Source: Cladorrhinum sp. PSN259 (Eukaryota > Ascomycota > Sordariomycetes > Sordariales > Podosporaceae). Taken from it: 64,000 nt of DNA. This document shows positions 12,001 through 24,575 of this stretch, piece after piece. The translations under genes and the position numbers were made by a program. Where the stretch lies: positions 62,001 to 126,000 of the forward strand of contig MU867073.1 of assembly GCA_033725935.1 (NCBI GenBank), in the 5' to 3' direction. The notes below the pieces were generated by a model, which was not told the origin of the DNA, searched no databases, and worked only from the letters and a program-made list of their open reading frames with translations. The first letter of the stretch is position 1. Every line of letters begins with the position of its first letter.

Positions 12001-15000
12001 TCCGGAGGGCAAGAGAAACACTAGCTTCGCCTCACATGTGTCCGAGATGCCACTCGTGGAATTTCACCTGCATCGCAACAGCTTTGATGTTTGTTGTCAG
12101 TGTAAACGATACAAGAGCAAAGGTCTTACATCCATGGATCTTCATCACTGCATACTCTTGAGTCGGTGGACCAATAGTTCTTCCACCCTGCTCAAACGCC
12201 TGCTCTAACAGTTCAAGGCACAACAGCATTTCGTCATGACCACTCCATCGGATCTATGATGACTGGGTGGGCAGTGACTGGAAACGAACGGTATTCGATC
12301 TTTGTGCCACTGAATGCACGGTTTTGGGTAAGGCTGTGGCGCCGAAACACAGGTTGTCAGCACACAACTGACAGGTCGAAACTGAGCCACAACACGGGTC
12401 CACGGACGAGAGCCAACGAAGCCGCCCCGAGGAACAGATGCTACAAGACCGAGTGATATGAACACCGCAGTGTGTGCAACTGTCGCACATGCTGTGGCGC
12501 GCCCAGCAAGGGGAAACAGGCCTGTGATACCGTCTTGGTGTTGATGTGGAAGGCCGCATCTCACTCCTCGACTAGCACGAGACTGGCCTTATTTTCCTCT
12601 CGTTCTTTTCCTTTCACAGTTTGATTTGAATCTGTGAAACATTTGGAGACCTGTGACTTGACACAGCAGCCATCAGTGTGTTCCCGAATACTGCCATCGA
12701 CTATCACGACTCACCGCTCGACCCGATTCAGAAGTTTGACAGTGTTACACACGCAAGGAGCTTTTCCTCACTGTGCCACTCCCCAGCCTACACCGTAGGT
12801 GTGAAATCAAGGTGAGGCAGAGAGCCTGGAAAGGGTTAGATGAAGGGAGGTTTGTGTGGGTCCCAGCTGCCGGACTTTTGCGCCAGCGCCAACCAAACAA
12901 ACACCCTTGGACCCAGAGCAGACCCAGACCCAACCCATGCCATGCCGCCGGGAAAGGAAGACCGTCAGGCGTTTGAGATGGGCCGCGCTCTGCGCCTGGC
13001 GATTCGATCTCACCAACGCCTGGCGTGCGTGCTGGCTGGTTATCGACGCCGCAGGATGCATCCTAACCGACCACTTTATTAGCCTGACATCCCGGACGGG
13101 AGCGTGTTTGATGCTCAGATGCTCTCTATACAAGAGGCCCATATGATCAGCCAATTTTGCAAGACACATCCGTGATGAACTGGGTGTTCACCTCGACTGG
13201 GAAATCCGAGCGGGTTTCCCTGCACGTCCTTGGCCGCTCTCAAGCATGGTGTCGATCAAGCCTTTCTGCGAGTGCTGGGCGTTTTCTCGGCACACCTACC
13301 TGGAGACCTTTTTCCGCGAATTGATCTAGTCCAACCATCCATATGTTCATCGATGGCTGACGGGCGACCACAGCCCATTTCAAAAAACGCGCGCCAAGCC
13401 GCAGCCGAGGACGAGGGGAGCCGTGGTAGCCAGTGCAATTGGCACAAGGAGCACAGGCCGCGCTTGTGCGATAATTAGCTGATGAATCGCCGAAGATGGA
13501 GCCCAAAAAAAACGACCAACGCATCTGACACATGATACAGTGCATTTTTGGGCCAGGAACCTGCAAGGCCTGGTCAGATAGGCAGGCCAAGGTTAAAAAG
13601 GCACAACCCCCCGTGGAGGTGGGGAAGGTTCCATCACCGTCTTCTCTTGTCCAAAATGAGACAAGCCCACAAATGGGAATGTGGCGTTTTTCTACACTGC
13701 ACCTCAAAAAATGATAAAGTTGAGGTGTCCGGTCTTTTTCGTTAATCGAGGGCCAGCACAAAAATCATCAGTTCCACCCCTCCTTTCCCCCCTCAGTCCG
13801 ATGCCGATATTAATCATCTGCTGCCTGCATCTGCGGGAAAGGGGAACACAGCATGACAGCCATTCCCCCAGAATGCTCCTTCATCCGCACCACACCAAAC
13901 AAGATCTTCATTCCCGCTCTCCGCTTCGGTGTGCAAGTCTCCGATCACAGCATCTGGACGCTCACGTGATGAAACCTCCCTTTCGTAAGCCTGCATCCGA
14001 GACATCTACTACTACTCAGATTAGTTTAGACTATCCGAAATAGCCTAATCTTTATTTTATTTCCGAAGAAGTGAAATATGCTTACCTAATTTAATCCTGG
14101 TGTGCCTGGAGAACCGAAGGAGAAAAAAATCCTTCCCCCGGCATGATCCACACCCTTCCCCCACTCCCAGATCCCACACCCACCCTTTCCTTCACTTGAG
14201 TGTTCACTTCCTGGGTTCACAGACCCACTTTCGTTAGATGGGCAGGGTGTGTTCCAAGAAACAACAGCAACAACAACACACGCACACCCCACACGCCCCT
14301 TGCTTGCTTGGCTTGCCATCTATCGTCTTTGTTGGAAGATGTGTGCGCGCGTGTGTGCCGAGCGCGGCGGTGTTGCTGACTTGCTCAACATGCGCACACC
14401 TCCCTTTTCCGCGTCTGCATCAACCTGCATACGTAAGGTATCGTAGGTCCTGTCTCACCCTTACCCAGAAAACGAACGCACGCACACACCGAGAGAACCT
14501 AGACCTGCCTTGACCGAGTTGTCAAAAAAGCAATGAAAAGGGCAGAAGAAAAAAAAGCCGTGCCGTGGTTCGTGTCACAGTCATCATCAATCACACCCTA
14601 CCTTATCATCCGATCAGACCTTTCAACATAAAAAAAAAAAAAAAAAGCTGCGCACTCACCCGCCCATCTCCCCCGGGCTTGGCATTTTTTCCCTTCAATT
14701 TTAACTAGAAAGGTTTAATAATTTCCGCCGTTTTCTTGTTTTCATTCGTTCCTTTTCTGCTCATGAGTGGTTGATCGTGGCTGGCGAATCGCTGCTTATC
14801 ATGTCCCGTCGTCAAGATAAAAAGAACCCCAAAAAAGTCAAAGATGTGATTTCGGCCATTTCCCATTTGAAGCTTTTATATAATATTCCGTTACCCGATG
14901 ATCCAGATTACTTGAGTGACGAGCACTTTGTCTCGTTCGAACGAATGTTGGACGAGAGAGGGGGTCTGGATCTTTCCTGTGCCAGGCATGTGTCTCACTC

Positions 15001-18000
15001 CGCACCGTACCTACCCTGCCCCGCAGCAAGGACCGACATGCTTATATGCATGGGGAAGAAGAGGAGAAATGAATATGCAAGTCTCTGAATGGGCTGTGCA
15101 AGCGAAGAAGGGAAAAAAGTGTGCGTGTGAAAGTCTTGGCCTCTGCCAAGGCTCGAATAATTGTGATGTATCGGATGAGGCGTTCGCCAATGCCCTTTGA
15201 GAGAAACAGGCATGGAACACACTGTCTCTCTCCCACACATGGCACTTTCTCGTTTACCGAACGGTACACTAGGCTATTATCATGCATCTGGCATATTACC
15301 TAAGTTGTATTCGGGGTTGTTGTTATCTTTGTCAGGTTAGGGTGATCTCGGGAGCAGTTATGTTTGGCGTGATTGGGCTATCCGTAGATGCGATTGTTAC
15401 ACAGGACAGACGGTAGTCATCAATTAGGCATGTGTTTCCAAGTCCTCGTCCTGTTAGGTAACACATGATCATGGCACAGATATCTGCTTGGTTCACAGTG
15501 AAATTTCCTGGTATCACACACAAGCTGCCGTCTACCTGTCACAAATCATTCCTCTCATTGAGCACTGCACCAAAGCACATGTAAACCTGCGAGGTATGTT
15601 GATACTGAGTCCGGAGGTCCGCATAGACTTGACGTTAAGAGTGGAGTGCATACCAAAAGCCTCAACCAGGAAACAGATTAAGATCGGGTATGGCGCCTTG
15701 CGGCGCGCTTCTCCTTTTCACCCACGTTTGTGTACTCTATGTAAACTTGCCGTTTTAAGCTTATCTGTGTTGACGTTATATACATGGTAGAAATCCAGTC
15801 CCTGAACCGACTGGAAAACCATAAAAGAGAGCGGGTACTGTGGGAGACGCCACGATTAGGCGTGGCGGGTACCTAGGTGAACTAACATCTTGCCCAACCC
15901 ATTGTGTAGACACAATCAAAAGAGCCCTTGAAGCACTGATGGGTTACCGCAAAATATGGATCAGTTTCACCACGTCGGTCGGACAAGACCGTATCCAACG
16001 CGAAAGTCTGATTGTTGTCATCGTCCTTCATTGTCGAAGTGGCTGACAAAAAAAACACGTGCGCTTCTCTCTGTGCGGGATACCCAAACTTGTGTTAGCG
16101 CCACTGCGCTCTTCAGCCCTTTTTACCCTTTTTAACCCAGGCAGGCCTGGCAGTTGGCGCCCCATTCCCGAGCGCGGTGATTTTAAACCCCCGGGGGGAT
16201 CGGATCAGAGGGGAAAGGTGCCCCGGGGGCTGGGGCATCAGGATCATATCGGAGCCTTCCACGCCTTCCAATCCAAGGCGGGGGTGGATCGTCGACTGGC
16301 TGGTGCTTCATTCTTCATCTCGTGTTTCTCATGCTGTCGGATTTATCGTCCATTTAATTGGGTAAACTTTATACTTTACCTGCTGCGATTGTCTTTTGCG
16401 CGCAATGCAAGAGAGAAGAAAGAGCAATTCCCTTGTTCCTGAATCCGGGAGCGAGGCGGGTTATGTCATTGTGCAAGAAATGGTGTGCCGCAAACAGAAT
16501 TGGTGTGAGATGGGTTAGGTGATTTGGGGAAGCGGTTTGCTGGCTTATGCGTCATGCTGACCGCTAAAGGCTCGCAGGTCGCCCTTGGACGTTTTTAAAA
16601 CATGAGCGGTTCTGGAAGCCTGCGAGATTGTTCGACACGAGATTTGATGTTAATTGATTGCCTCCGCACACAATGTGTTTCACTCTCTCAATTGAAGGCC
16701 GGATTAGGCAGTGTAGATAGTACACAGGCATGTCATGCAGCTCCTTGAGCCTCGCAGTGGAAGCATTCCTACCTCAGGTACTGTACCTACCTGCGACTTC
16801 TGTCTTATTCAATGGGACCGTTGATAATGAATTAAGGGATGCCGCCACGGGCTATTCTTAATCAAGCTTGTTTGTCTTGTCCTGTAACAGCTTTATCATA
16901 TTGATCTCCGAATCGCCGAGTATCTACCCGGACTGACATGATCGGATGGCCTTCTCATTTGGAAGCAATATGGCTCTTGATTGCAGCCGTCTCTCCAGCA
17001 GACTCAGAGTGGGGAGGGATTCTCCTGGTATCGTCTCTACCCACGGATATAACAATCTGGCCTCGAGTCGCTGCAGCGTCGTCTGCTCTTTGCCCGGCTA
17101 CTGGTGGCTGCTGCAGTCCATTCCTTCTTGTTCTGTGCGTGCATTTGCTGCGCACTTATTTTCCGATGACGAGACCACACACGCCCACACCGCACTATCG
17201 AACCCCAATTACGGTGCTCCACCTCATTTGGCGGCGATAGGGTTCTGCGTCGCAGTGTTGGTGACGGGTTGTGTGTGGGGCCCGTCCAGTGGGGACGGGA
17301 AAGTGGGTGTGGAACCGTCCAAAGGGCTTGTCCCCTTGTCGCCTCGTCCCCTGTCTTCTGGTTGCTGATGCGGGCGGGACGCATGGTGGAGGCCGGCTCG
17401 TTGCACCGTCGCCACAGTCTGCGGTCTCCTGTGGGATACAGACTAGAACGAAATGGCGTAGCCGCTTGCTCCGGAAACACCCTCCCCTGGAAAGAGGTTG
17501 GGTTGTGGGAGAAGATGTATCTCCTTGTACTGAATACACGAAACCCTTGGGATGGGGCCCTGCGCAGTCGGGGAGGCACATCAGCCGCCGTCAGGCTGAG
17601 GGAACCTGTTTGGACAGGAGTGGCCGCCGGGGAGAATTAATGGGATGAAACGCTCGGTTTACCTGGTCCAGATCAGTTATACATTTTTCTCTCGACAATT
17701 CTTCATCCCATACATAATGCATCTGCGGCATCTGAACGGAGTTGGTAAGCAAACATAAATCATCGGTTTGTCTACCTCCTTCTTTCTGTCAATCAGGATG
17801 AGATGCTTGGGAAATCTGATGATGCAGGATTCCATTCTCCTCATTCTACCCATTGCGGTGTGGGCACTTGGTGCCTTTAGCAATGACGGCACCAAGATTT
17901 TAGTGTGGCGGGTAGAGGCTCCAAAGCGGCAGGTTCTGTGAGACGGCCCTCGGCAGGCTGGTAGCTGTGTACCCAGGACCTTGGGGGAACCTGGGGCTAC

Positions 18001-18614
18001 TTTTCCATCCGTCTCCTGCAAGACATGAAAGTGTGGAACAGGCCAAAGGGCCATCCCTCCAAGTCGCTTCTCTGGGCAGGTCTTGGCAAGGGTTGGGTAA
18101 CTTACCGCTGCGAAACCAAGTCGTACTCTTCCCATCCCGAGATTTCTTCCCGACCTTCTTTTCTCTTTCCCTTCTTTTCCCCCCTTTTGGAACCTGCCTC
18201 TGACTGAGCTGGGCCAAAGTGTGCCAACATTCCCAACGGGGACTCCCAACAACTTTTTACATTCGAATTCCACCCCTTGCCCTGCTGCCTCGCGCTGCCG
18301 GGCCATCACAAGAGACGTGTTCCTCTGAATTTTGCTTGCCCAGACCAAAAATTGCCAATTTGGCGAGGTCTCTCCAGGACCGCACAATCACAAGACGATT
18401 CCGCAAGACCACCGCCATCACCCCGGGTGTCTTGCGCAACAGGCAATAAAAAGGGGTCAGCAGAAATAAAGAACAAGGCAGAAGCAGAAGCTTATTGTCC
18501 AGCCGTGGTGTTTGGTTCGACCAGCATTGTGGCGCAACTATCTTATCCACGCGACCAGACACATCTAAATTCTAAGTCATCAAGACTTAAGTAGCAACGC
18601 TGGCGCGAGGAAAC
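9051..18614. other. 9.6-kb gene-poor region upstream of SSN6
   Basis: I can support no complete gene here. ORFs of 100-236 codons exist on both strands, but they overlap one another, lack family motifs, and the longest (17677-18387, minus) opens only with a TTG codon. The first 1.7 kb is AT-rich with a G9 run near 9805 and a T8-G7 run near 9860. A 17-A run lies at 14630-14646. There are several local hairpins (9525-9550, 9665-9690, 15848-15867). A short ATG ORF beginning at 14801 has ordinary-looking composition but no recognised family. The part nearest 18615 is probably SSN6 promoter plus a long leader. Confidence 0.5.
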
Positions 18615-21549
18615 ATGGCAAACCACCATCCCTCCCCTCCGGGGATGCAGATGCAAATGCATCATGGCCCCCCTGGGCCCGTGGGTCCTCCTGGGCCGCC
18701 GCCAGGAATTGCGTCTTCGCGCGCGACTTTGATGGGACTAAATGAAAGTGTTTGGGTCCAAATTGGTATGCGTCGACTTCGCCCCTGGACAATTCGGGTT
18801 GTCCAAGTAGTTTTGTAGATGGATACTAACGGCCCCTCTAGGATCTCTGTCTGAATTGCTCGGCGACCTTGACGAGGCTATGCGATCATATGAGCGGGCG
18901 CTGCGGGCGAATCCCAACTCCATCCCCGCAATGAATGCCATCAGCTTGATCCTCAGGACGCGTGAAGACTTCCCCAAAGCCGCCGAGTATCTGCAGCTTA
19001 TTCTCAAGCTTGATGAGAGAAACGGCGAAGCTTGGGGCAGTCTGGGACACTGCTACCTGATGATGGATGACCTCCAACAGGCCTATGCGGCGTACCAGTC
19101 AGCTCTGGTGAACCTTCCAAACCCTAAAGAACCCCGTCTCTGGTATGGGATCGGCATATTGTATGATCGCTATGGCTCTTTGGAGCATGCGGAAGAAGCA
19201 TTCTCCCAAGTCATGGGCATGGCTCCGGATTTCGACAAGGCCCACGAAATATATTTCAGACTGGGTATCATTTACAAACAGCAACAGAAATATGGACAGT
19301 CGCTCGAGGTATGTCAAGGTCTTGTCCCGCGTAACCTAGACCAGCATCTAACAAATCCACTCTAGTGTTTCAAGTACATTGTCAACTCGCCGCCCACACC
19401 TCTGACCGAGGAGGATATCTGGTTCCAAATTGGCCATGTGCACGAGCAACAGAAAGACTTCGATAACGCAAAGGCAGCGTATCATCGGGTCCTTGACCGG
19501 GATCCGAACCATGCCAAGGTTTTGCAACAGCTTGGATGGCTGCATCACACCCAGAGCTCAAGCTTTGTTAGCCAGGATAGAGCTATCGAGTATTTAGAGA
19601 AATCAGTGGCCGCCGGTAAGTTCAAGGATTCTTTTATTTTACTTTTACCTTCATAATGCATGTCTAACTCGCTCCAGATAACTCCGATGCCCAAAGCTGG
19701 TACCTGCTCGGTAGATGCTACATGCAGCAGCAGAAGTATCCCAAGGCTTATGAGGCTTACCAACAAGCTGTCTATCGTGATGGTCGGAATCCCACGTTCT
19801 GGTGCTCTATTGGAGTGCTGTACTACCAGATCAATCAGTACCGAGACGCGCTTGATGCTTACTCACGTGCCATCCGTCTTAACCCCTTCATTTCGGAGGT
19901 TTGGTATGATCTTGGAACTTTGGTAAGCTATATTGAACCTTTGCACTTGTTGTGTTCTAATGCAGTTGCTAATCTTATTTCATTAGTATGAATCGTGTAA
20001 CAACCAGATCGCCGATGCCCTTGATGCCTACCAACGTGCTGCTGAACTGGATCCGTCAAATGTTCATATCAAGACCCGTCTTCAGCTCCTTCGAAACGGT
20101 GGTGCCAACGGCCAGACGCCTGGACAAGGGCCGCCGATGCCCACAGACGTACACCCCCAGGCTTATCAAGCCGCTGGCGCAGTTGGCCCTCCGGGACCGC
20201 AATGGGCCGGGTCTGGCTCTGGACCGCAGCAACCCCAGCAGCCGCCAATTCTTAATGGTGGCGGTCCAGGAGGCCCTGCCCCGAACGCGTGGTCTGGCCG
20301 GGTTGCCGAGATTAACCCTCCGCCGCAACCGCCAAATCCCTATGCTTCGGAGCGTGGCGAGCCATTTCGCGGCGGTCAAGCTCCCCCCATGCAGCAGCGA
20401 CCTCCCAGCCCTCGGCAAGAGCAGCCGCCCATGAGACCTTATCCGGAACCCAGCCGAGGGCCGGAGCCACACAGACGGGGTCCTCCTTCGCCTCCTCCCG
20501 GACACTATCCGGCGCCGCCCCTACCACCACCTCCGCAGCAGCCCCAGCAGCCACCTCAGGTCTCTCAGCCTCCTCCTAGGATCAGGAACCCCAATTATGG
20601 TGGCCACACTCCCAGTGCTCAATTGCAACCAAGCTCGGGCCCCTCAAACGGAGCGCCGAACGGGGCACCAAACCCCTTGATGCCCTACCGCACCAACAGC
20701 CCTAGGAACGATGGCAGACCGCCAATGCACGATAGCCGGATGCCGTCCCCCAAGTCGGCATACCCACAGCATCAACCTCCCTATCCATCCCATCCGGAAC
20801 AGAACGGTGCCAATGGCCCTGAGCCTCCACACCCTCCCCCGCCGGGCATGCCCCACGAAGCTGCTCTGCACAGGGAGCAGCATGACCCCCGCCCACCTTC
20901 GGTTGGACCCAAGAGGATGCGGGAGTGGGAGGATGACCGCGAGTCAAAGAAGCCTGCAACAGAAGAATCGCGCGGCCGCATGGAGGACATGCGCCATCGT
21001 CGCCCTTCTACCCCTCCTCGTCATGAGAATTATCGCCGGAACTCGTCAGAGACTCACCGCTTTGACGACCGCCGTATGGAAGACCATCGGCGCGCCGAGG
21101 AACAGCGCCGTGCTGAAGACATGCGTCGGGCTGAAGAGCAGCAGCGTCATGGAAACGAGGGCTACCACCCATCTGAGGCTGCCCATCATCCTCAGTCCCA
21201 CTCGGTTCCTGCTCACCTGCCACCAATGCAACAGGGCCCTTCCCCTATGCAGAACATTATGCATGACGGACCTGGACCACAGCAAGGACCTGGACCCAAG
21301 GAGTATGCACCGGTATCGGAAGAGAGGCGGATGGAGCATGCCCCGCCTTCTCACCCCCCTGTTATGAATGAGCCCGAGCGAGCTGCCCGCAAGATGGAAG
21401 TCGACGAAGACTACGATGACAGCGGTGAGGAGGATAAGAAGGCTGGCATCCTCTCGGGTCCATCGTCTGCTTCGACCGAGATGAAGAATGGAACGCCTAC
21501 CAGTGCCAGCATCAACGGTATCATTGGACAAAAAGTGGAGAGCAACTAG
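18615..21549 (+). CDS. ssn6: Ssn6/Cyc8 TPR-containing general transcriptional corepressor
   Basis: Five exons (18615-18765, 18842-19308, 19366-19615, 19678-19922, 19987-21549) give 891 aa. After a Met/His/Pro-rich N-terminus, residues about 45-405 form an unbroken series of about ten tetratricopeptide repeats (for example LGDLDEAMRSYERALRANP and YPKAYEAYQQAVYRDGRNP). The rest is a long Pro/Gln/Gly-rich region, then a basic Arg/His-rich stretch and a short acidic segment near residue 850. This is the architecture of yeast Cyc8/Ssn6, which binds Tup1 (RcoA in Aspergillus) in the nucleus and bridges DNA-bound repressors to Tup1 and histone deacetylases. All four introns are 56-76 nt and interrupt the TPR part only. 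The gene lies about 1 kb upstream of RPL3 on the same strand. I recall the same neighbours in Aspergillus. Confidence 0.95.
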
Positions 21550-22293
21550 CACGCCTCCTTCGACGAGTCTGCTGATGACATTAGTCAGCGCTACCCTTTT
21601 ACCCTCTTCTCCCTTTGTTGAAGTCTTATACCAATACCTGCTCACGCAGCCCCCGACGTTTTCTATGCATCCTGTTTTTTCTTGTCCTGTGGCCAAGCTG
21701 CCGACTGCTGTTGGCTGTTTCTCGGAGCTTTTCATTGTGTGCTGGGGTCTGAAACAAGCGACGGGTTTTGAACTTTTGGGGTTTGAGGTTGGAGGAGTTT
21801 TTGTTTGTAATTGCACGCTGGTGTCGGTGCAAAATCCAACTGGCTCGACGGCAATGTATATGGGCGTGGGAAAGGGAAAAGAAAAGGAACATACGTGATG
21901 GAATGGGATGGCATCCTATAAAATGCCACTTTGCTGTGGCATGGAGAAGGTTGTGAGATATCTGCACGACTTGAAACGATATCTCCCCTCTCCTTTTCGA
22001 AGCACCCATTTGGGCAGTCTTCATCGTTCGAATGCCAGGTGGATATCAGGATTTGCTGTTATTATTTTTGGACTTCAGCGTGTAAATTTCATTTACAGTT
22101 TAGTCATTGCAAAAGCGACTAGCACTGATTTAGCAATATTCATGTTAACCATTGTCTCATTGCACATTGATCTCTCAATTATTTGTCTAGATTGTCTCCT
22201 TTGGGTTCCTTTTTGTTTTTATGATTCTCAATCACGGCATCAAAAGACGACAGAAGATGTCTTGTTACAGTTTTTTGGCATTTGATGGGAGTA

Positions 22294-22302
22294 TCACGTG
22301 AC
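22294..22302. promoter_or_regulatory. E-box CACGTG (Cbf1/bHLH-type site) upstream of RPL3
   Basis: The sequence TCACGTGAC lies about 265 bp before the L3 start codon. CACGTG is the core site of Cbf1-type bHLH factors, which act with Tbf1 at ribosomal protein promoters in Candida and related yeasts. Function at this locus is inferred from the motif and position only. Confidence 0.4.
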
Positions 22303-22410
22303 TCGTACCCGTCGTCAGCAATCTGTTCTGGCCAGCCACAAGTTTTCCAAATCCTAGGTGGGGCTGATTGCGCCAATCCTGCACAAATGGCTCGTGGTGG
22401 GGTTTGGAAA

Positions 22411-22419
22411 GTTAGGGCT
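22411..22419 (+). promoter_or_regulatory. TTAGGG (Tbf1-type) element upstream of RPL3
   Basis: GTTAGGGCT lies about 145 bp before the L3 start codon and matches the half telomere-repeat motif bound by Tbf1-like Myb factors. That motif is frequent in ribosomal protein promoters of many ascomycetes. An inverted CCAAT-like ATTGG follows at 22428. Assignment is by motif and distance only. Confidence 0.4.
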
Positions 22420-22562
22420 CCGCTACGATTGGCCCGAGCACCTAAGCTCCATCTCACACAAAATTTCAGCACCTCCAAATTCCCAGGAGACTTTTCTCTC
22501 TCAGACGGACCCTGGGGGATTTTTCCAATTTCACATCAACGGTCAACGGGAAATCAACAACC

Positions 22563-24183
22563 ATGTCTCACCGCAGTGAGTATACACCCTCCAGCCTTTC
22601 TCCCATCGATTCGATTCAATGCGACGAGGTCTTTCAGTGAACGAGCTGCCGGCCGCTTCTCTAAAGATGTCGATTGCTGCGATATTTGAACGACAGGGAC
22701 GGAGGGGAGAAAATTCTCCAATGGCGATGATAGACTGACGATGGGATTGCAGAGTACGAGGCTCCCCGCCACGGCTCTTTGGCCTACCTTCCCCGGAAGC
22801 GTGCCGCCCGCCACAGAGGAAAGGTCAAGTCGTAAGTTGGATTATACTGCTGCCCCCGTTGTCCAGAGTGCGAGTCTTTGGAGTTGGCAGAAAGTCTGAT
22901 ACTGACCACTCTTCTCGACAACAGCTTCCCCAAGGATGACGCCAAGAAGCCCGTCCACCTTACCGCCGCCATGGGCTACAAGGCCGGTATGACCACGATC
23001 GTCCGCGACCTCGACCGCCCCGGCGCGAAGGCACACAAGAAGGAGGTTGTTGAGGCTGTGTCCATTATTGATACCCCACCTGTACGCGCAACTCAGCCCG
23101 CTTGGCTTTTGTGTCAATGGCTAACATCTCTTTTTGCAGATGATCGTTGTGGGTCTGGTTGGTGTAAGTCAATCCTGGCGCGCTGAGGAAGAAGAACAAC
23201 GGTCGACTCTAACACAATATAGTACATCGAGACTCCCCGCGGTCTCCGCTCCTTGACCACCGTCTGGGCCGAGCACTTGTCCGATGAGCTCAAGCGCCGC
23301 TTCTACAAGAACTGGTACAAGTCCAAGAAGAAGGCTTTCACCAAGTACGCCAAGAAGCACTCCGAGAACAACGGTGCCTCGATCACCCGCGAGCTCGAGC
23401 GCATCAAGAAGTACTGCACTGTCGTTCGCGTTCTCGCCCACACCCAGATCCGCAAGACCCCCCTCAAGCAGAAGAAGGCCCACCTTATGGAGATTCAGAT
23501 CAACGGTGGCTCTGTCGCCGACAAGGTCGAGTTCGGTCACGGCCTCTTCGAGAAGCCCGTCTCTATCGACTCCATCTTCGAGAAGGACGAGGTTATCGAC
23601 GTCATTGCCGTCACCAAGGGTCAGGGTTTCTCCGGTGTTACCGCTCGTTGGGGCACCAAGAAGCTTCCCCGCAAGACTCACAAGGGTCTCCGTAAGGTCG
23701 CCTGTATCGGTGCCTGGCATCCTTCCCACGTCCAGTGGACTGTTGCCCGTGCTGGTCAGCAGGGTTACCACCACCGTACCTCGGTCAACCACAAGATTTA
23801 CCGCATTGGCAAGGGCGATGCTGATGACAACGCGGCCACTGAGGTTGATCTCACCAAGAAGACCATCACTCCGTACGTATTTTCCGTTGTTGAAGAACCA
23901 GCCACAGTTGCTAACAATTTATCACAGCTTGGGTGGCTTCGTCCGCTACGGCGAGATCAAGAACGACTTCGTCATGGTCAAGGGCTCCATCCCCGGAACC
24001 AAGAAGCGTGTCATGACTCTCCGCAAGTCCATGTTCATCCACACCTCCCGCAAGGCCCTCGAGAAGGTCGAGCTCAAATGGATCGATACCTCCTCCGAGT
24101 TCGGTCACGGTGCTTTCCAAACCCCTGCCGAGAAGAAGCAGTACCAGGGTACTCTCAAGAAGGACCTCGCCCCCAGCGCATAA
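22563..24183 (+). CDS. rpl3: 60S ribosomal protein L3 (uL3)
   Basis: Six exons (22563-22575, 22753-22831, 22925-23081, 23140-23163, 23223-23872, 23928-24183) encode 392 aa, close to the 387 of yeast L3. The protein starts MSHRKYEAPRHGSLAYLPRKRA, runs through the signature VTKGQGFSGVTARWGTKKL, and carries the W-finger/basic-loop region QWTVARAGQQGYHHRTS. That region includes the His equivalent to the one methylated in yeast. L3 is an early-assembling large-subunit protein near the peptidyl-transferase centre. Exon 1 is only 13 nt (MSHR plus one base) and exon 4 is 24 nt. Codon choice is strongly C-ending and AAG-rich, unlike neighbouring genes, as expected for a very highly expressed gene. I looked for box C/D snoRNA in the first two introns and saw none. 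Confidence 0.97.
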
Positions 24184-24502
24184 GTCGTTGGTTGTTGATT
24201 TCTTCTTTTCTTCGTTGACGCAATGGCAGCGGTGCCACGATTTCCCCTTTGCACTCTTGGGTCGGTTATTAGGAACGCTAGAGCAGCATTTTCAGCTTAG
24301 TTTAGGGCTGCAAGGAATGGGAAATATGAACCACCAGTTGCCATTGCCCTTTTTTTTCTTTTAAGTGATACCATGGAAAATCAAAAGCATGCATTTCTGG
24401 GCAATTCTATAAATGCATCCTGGTGAAAGTGATTCAGTGATGCCTCGGATGCCCAATGTTTGTTCCTAGGTAGTCTGCACTTGTGTTGCCAACATTCACA
24501 GC

Positions 24503-24514
24503 AACCCTAACCCT
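24503..24514 (+). promoter_or_regulatory. Telobox (two telomere-repeat units) upstream of the 24576 gene
   Basis: AACCCTAACCCT lies about 62 bp before the first in-frame ATG of the next gene, or about 415 bp before its internal ATG. Telobox motifs are bound by Tbf1/Myb-type proteins and are enriched at promoters of ribosomal, ribosome-biogenesis and mitochondrial genes in several ascomycetes. No longer telomeric array is present, so this is an interstitial promoter motif. Confidence 0.4.
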
Positions 24515-24575
24515 GCCATACTCATCAGGATCTGGTACACAAACTGTAGAGAAGAAGATGCCCCGCTTCAGCTGA

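Larger units (their letters stand above)
21550..22562. other. SSN6-RPL3 intergenic region with RPL3 promoter
   Basis: About 1 kb between two same-strand genes. The left part is T-rich SSN6 3' UTR. The right 300 bases hold an E-box (22295-22300), a TTAGGG element (22412-22417), an inverted CCAAT-like ATTGG (22428-22432) and pyrimidine-rich leader sequence up to the L3 ATG. No ORF here is credible. Confidence 0.6.

Noticed and set aside
13240..13761. 173-codon minus-strand ORF in the gene-poor region
   Set aside because: No motif, no conserved-looking segment, and several equally long ORFs overlap it in other frames.
17677..18387. 236-codon minus-strand ORF just upstream of SSN6
   Set aside because: It begins with TTG rather than ATG, its composition is Gly/Arg/Pro-rich like random sequence, it overlaps other ORFs, and no domain is visible.
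22576..22924. snoRNA in the first two RPL3 introns
   Set aside because: GATGAT and CTGAC occur next to each other near the acceptor, but no separated box C and box D with a terminal stem can be found. CTGAC is the lariat branch site.
24503..24514. Interstitial telomere or chromosome end
   Set aside because: Only two telomere units are present and genes continue on both sides. It is better read as a promoter telobox.
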